This document shows positions 62,455 through 64,000 of a stretch of DNA of 64,000 nucleotides, piece by piece. The notes under the pieces are model-generated. The model searched no databases and was not told where the DNA came from. It saw only the letters and a list, made by a program, of their open reading frames with translations. The DNA lies in assembly GCA_958496175.1 (NCBI GenBank), contig OY292275.1, positions 11,036,001 to 11,100,000 on the forward strand, written 5' to 3'. Every line of letters starts with the position of its first letter. The first letter of the stretch is position 1. Both the position numbers and the translations under genes were made by a program. The DNA is from Sisyra terminalis (lineage: Eukaryota; Arthropoda; Insecta; Neuroptera; Sisyridae).

Positions 62455-64000
62455 ATTAAAAATTCGGCCGGCTAGACTTCACTAATTTAATTCTTCAGTT
62501 TCATTTTTAATCATACTTCTATTTATTAAAATATGAATATTGTTATCTGTTTTATGTTCATATACATAACAAGTGTGTGTCTTCAGGTTACGAAATTAAT
62601 AACTTTAACGTTTTAATTAAAAAAAATTACCTAAAGTTTTACTTCTTAAGAAATGAGGAAAATATTTAAAAAATGCTATTTTAGCAAAACACTGCGTTTC
62701 ATCGTTTGTCTTGCTGTTTTCAAGCGCTTTTTATTAAATCACCTTGAGTACATTGCCTGTCAATGTTAGCGTCATGAAAACTCATATAAAATGGTTTCTT
62801 TTTATCAAAAAAAAAAATGTTTAAACGATAAATGGGTTTTGATCTAATAATAAGGGACACATTATTTAAGTTTCATTGATCAGTTCAGACAAACTTTTTG
62901 AGGAAAAAAATGCGAAAAATCACTTCAAATTTTAGAGAACTTATTCCATTATTTATGAGAACAAAATGTGTTCAAGTATTAAATAAAATAAGTAAATTAA
63001 AAACCAAGGAAAATATACTATATAGATGTTTAAAGGGAACTAAAACTTTTTTCAGAACTTTGTCGAATACAAATCATAATTAATCATATATACTATACGT
63101 TCGCCATTAGTATAGATAAAAATATCGGGTTATTGTGTAGAAATTCACGAACTTATATTTTTTCTTTATTTTTGTAACATAATAGTAAAGAAGAATATTT
63201 AATGTTGAAGTGACTTTTTTCATATATCCGTTAAATGATGCCAAAACTGATCATTTTACTCGATCTTTGATTTTTTTTTATTGGGCCAAAACCTGCATAG
63301 CATTATTATTCCTAGTAATAAAATGTTTCGCCGTTTTCTCTAACATTTAATAAGATTTAAGCAACGCTGGAAAAATTTAACTTTTTAAACATAAGCATTC
63401 TTTACCCATAAGTATCCAATAAAATAAAATTTTATTTTTAATATTCTTCTCTATATTTTATTCTGCTATCAGAGTATATTTTTTATTCTTCAAACGTATA
63501 ATTTAATAGTCACAGTACATAATTAACTAATGCATTTATTTTGTGAAGTAAAATTATAGCTTCTTAATTAATACTTAATTTTCGTGTATATAATGTAGAT
63601 AACGTTTAATTTTTCAAAACTGGTTTCAATTCATCATGTAATTAAGAGGTTTATAATATTTAATATACATATATTTATAAAAAAAAAATGTTTTAATTGA
63701 TTTTGCATGGCTATGTAACATAAGTGACAAATTATAGGGTTTTAAGATGAAAAAAATATTAAATTTTGTAAATTGTTCATTTTTAATTAGTGCCAAACTA
63801 AAAAGTCGCAAGAATATTATATGCTTTTAACTATATAATGTGTAACATGTTAAAAATGTTTTCTTTTATAATATATGAAAATAAAATTGAATTAAAATTA
63901 TTTCCATACCTTTATGGTTACATGAATCATCCTCTTTATATTTTTTTTTGTAGTTGAATATTGGGTATTGTGTATTTTCAGGCCGGCATTGTGGTTGTTT
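62455..64000 (+). other. 3'UTR of the long paxillin transcript and downstream DNA
   Basis: AT-rich with no coding sequence recognised. AATAAA words occur at 62982 and 63880, among others, so the true 3' end of the exon 9B transcript cannot be chosen. Short open frames here are low-complexity Lys/Asn/Phe-rich and look like chance. Confidence 0.5.

Overview
This is an AT-rich, intron-rich insect nuclear window. The protein families and the Jockey-type, mariner-type and foldback repeats suggest a beetle-like insect, but the order is not proven. The only intact gene I can support is paxillin (Pax), on the + strand from 13350 to 62454. Splicing nine coding exons gives a 607-residue protein with five LD motifs and four LIM domains. 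A shorter 553-residue form uses a different last exon. Every junction keeps the reading frame, and every exon encodes recognisable paxillin sequence apart from exon 1, which is lineage-specific and proline-rich.

Layout: 1-13019 is upstream, AT-rich, with no gene recognised; it holds a 1-kb foldback repeat and an (AT)n tract. Around 13020-13349 lies a GC-richer promoter/5'UTR. Exon 1 (13350-13578) is followed by a 16.4-kb intron, exon 2 (LD1) by a 12.1-kb intron, exon 3 (LD2) by 3.0 kb, exon 4 (LD3) by 10.8 kb, and exon 5 (LD4) by 3.6 kb. The LIM-encoding exons 6-9A are then packed into about 1 kb (60197-61187). The alternative last exon 9B (62188-62454) restores LIM4. A TATA box and initiator-like sequence just upstream of exon 6 could drive a LIM-only product, as is known for the fly paxillin locus.

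The introns are a graveyard of mobile DNA. They hold a mariner element with both ends, a TA duplication and an internal deletion; a 5'-truncated Jockey-like LINE; two decayed copies of one unnamed arthropod protein family; a pogo/Tigger-like zinc-finger remnant; several TIR elements (TTAA-flanked, GGGGCCG-ended, GGGTA-ended, long-TIR); hAT-like ends; a tRNA-derived SINE relic; and many near-perfect palindromic foldback repeats.

The most interesting signal is that several of these foldback repeats carry hammerhead-ribozyme cores: CTGANGA, a perfect stem II, GAAA, a very short stem III and a pairing stem I. They occur at 24889, 39734, 39848, 53535, 54565 and 54735, with degenerate relics elsewhere. 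In two families stem I shows compensatory changes or the two arms carry opposite-strand copies. This resembles the ribozymes of Penelope-like elements, but here they sit in short elements with no reverse transcriptase in the window.
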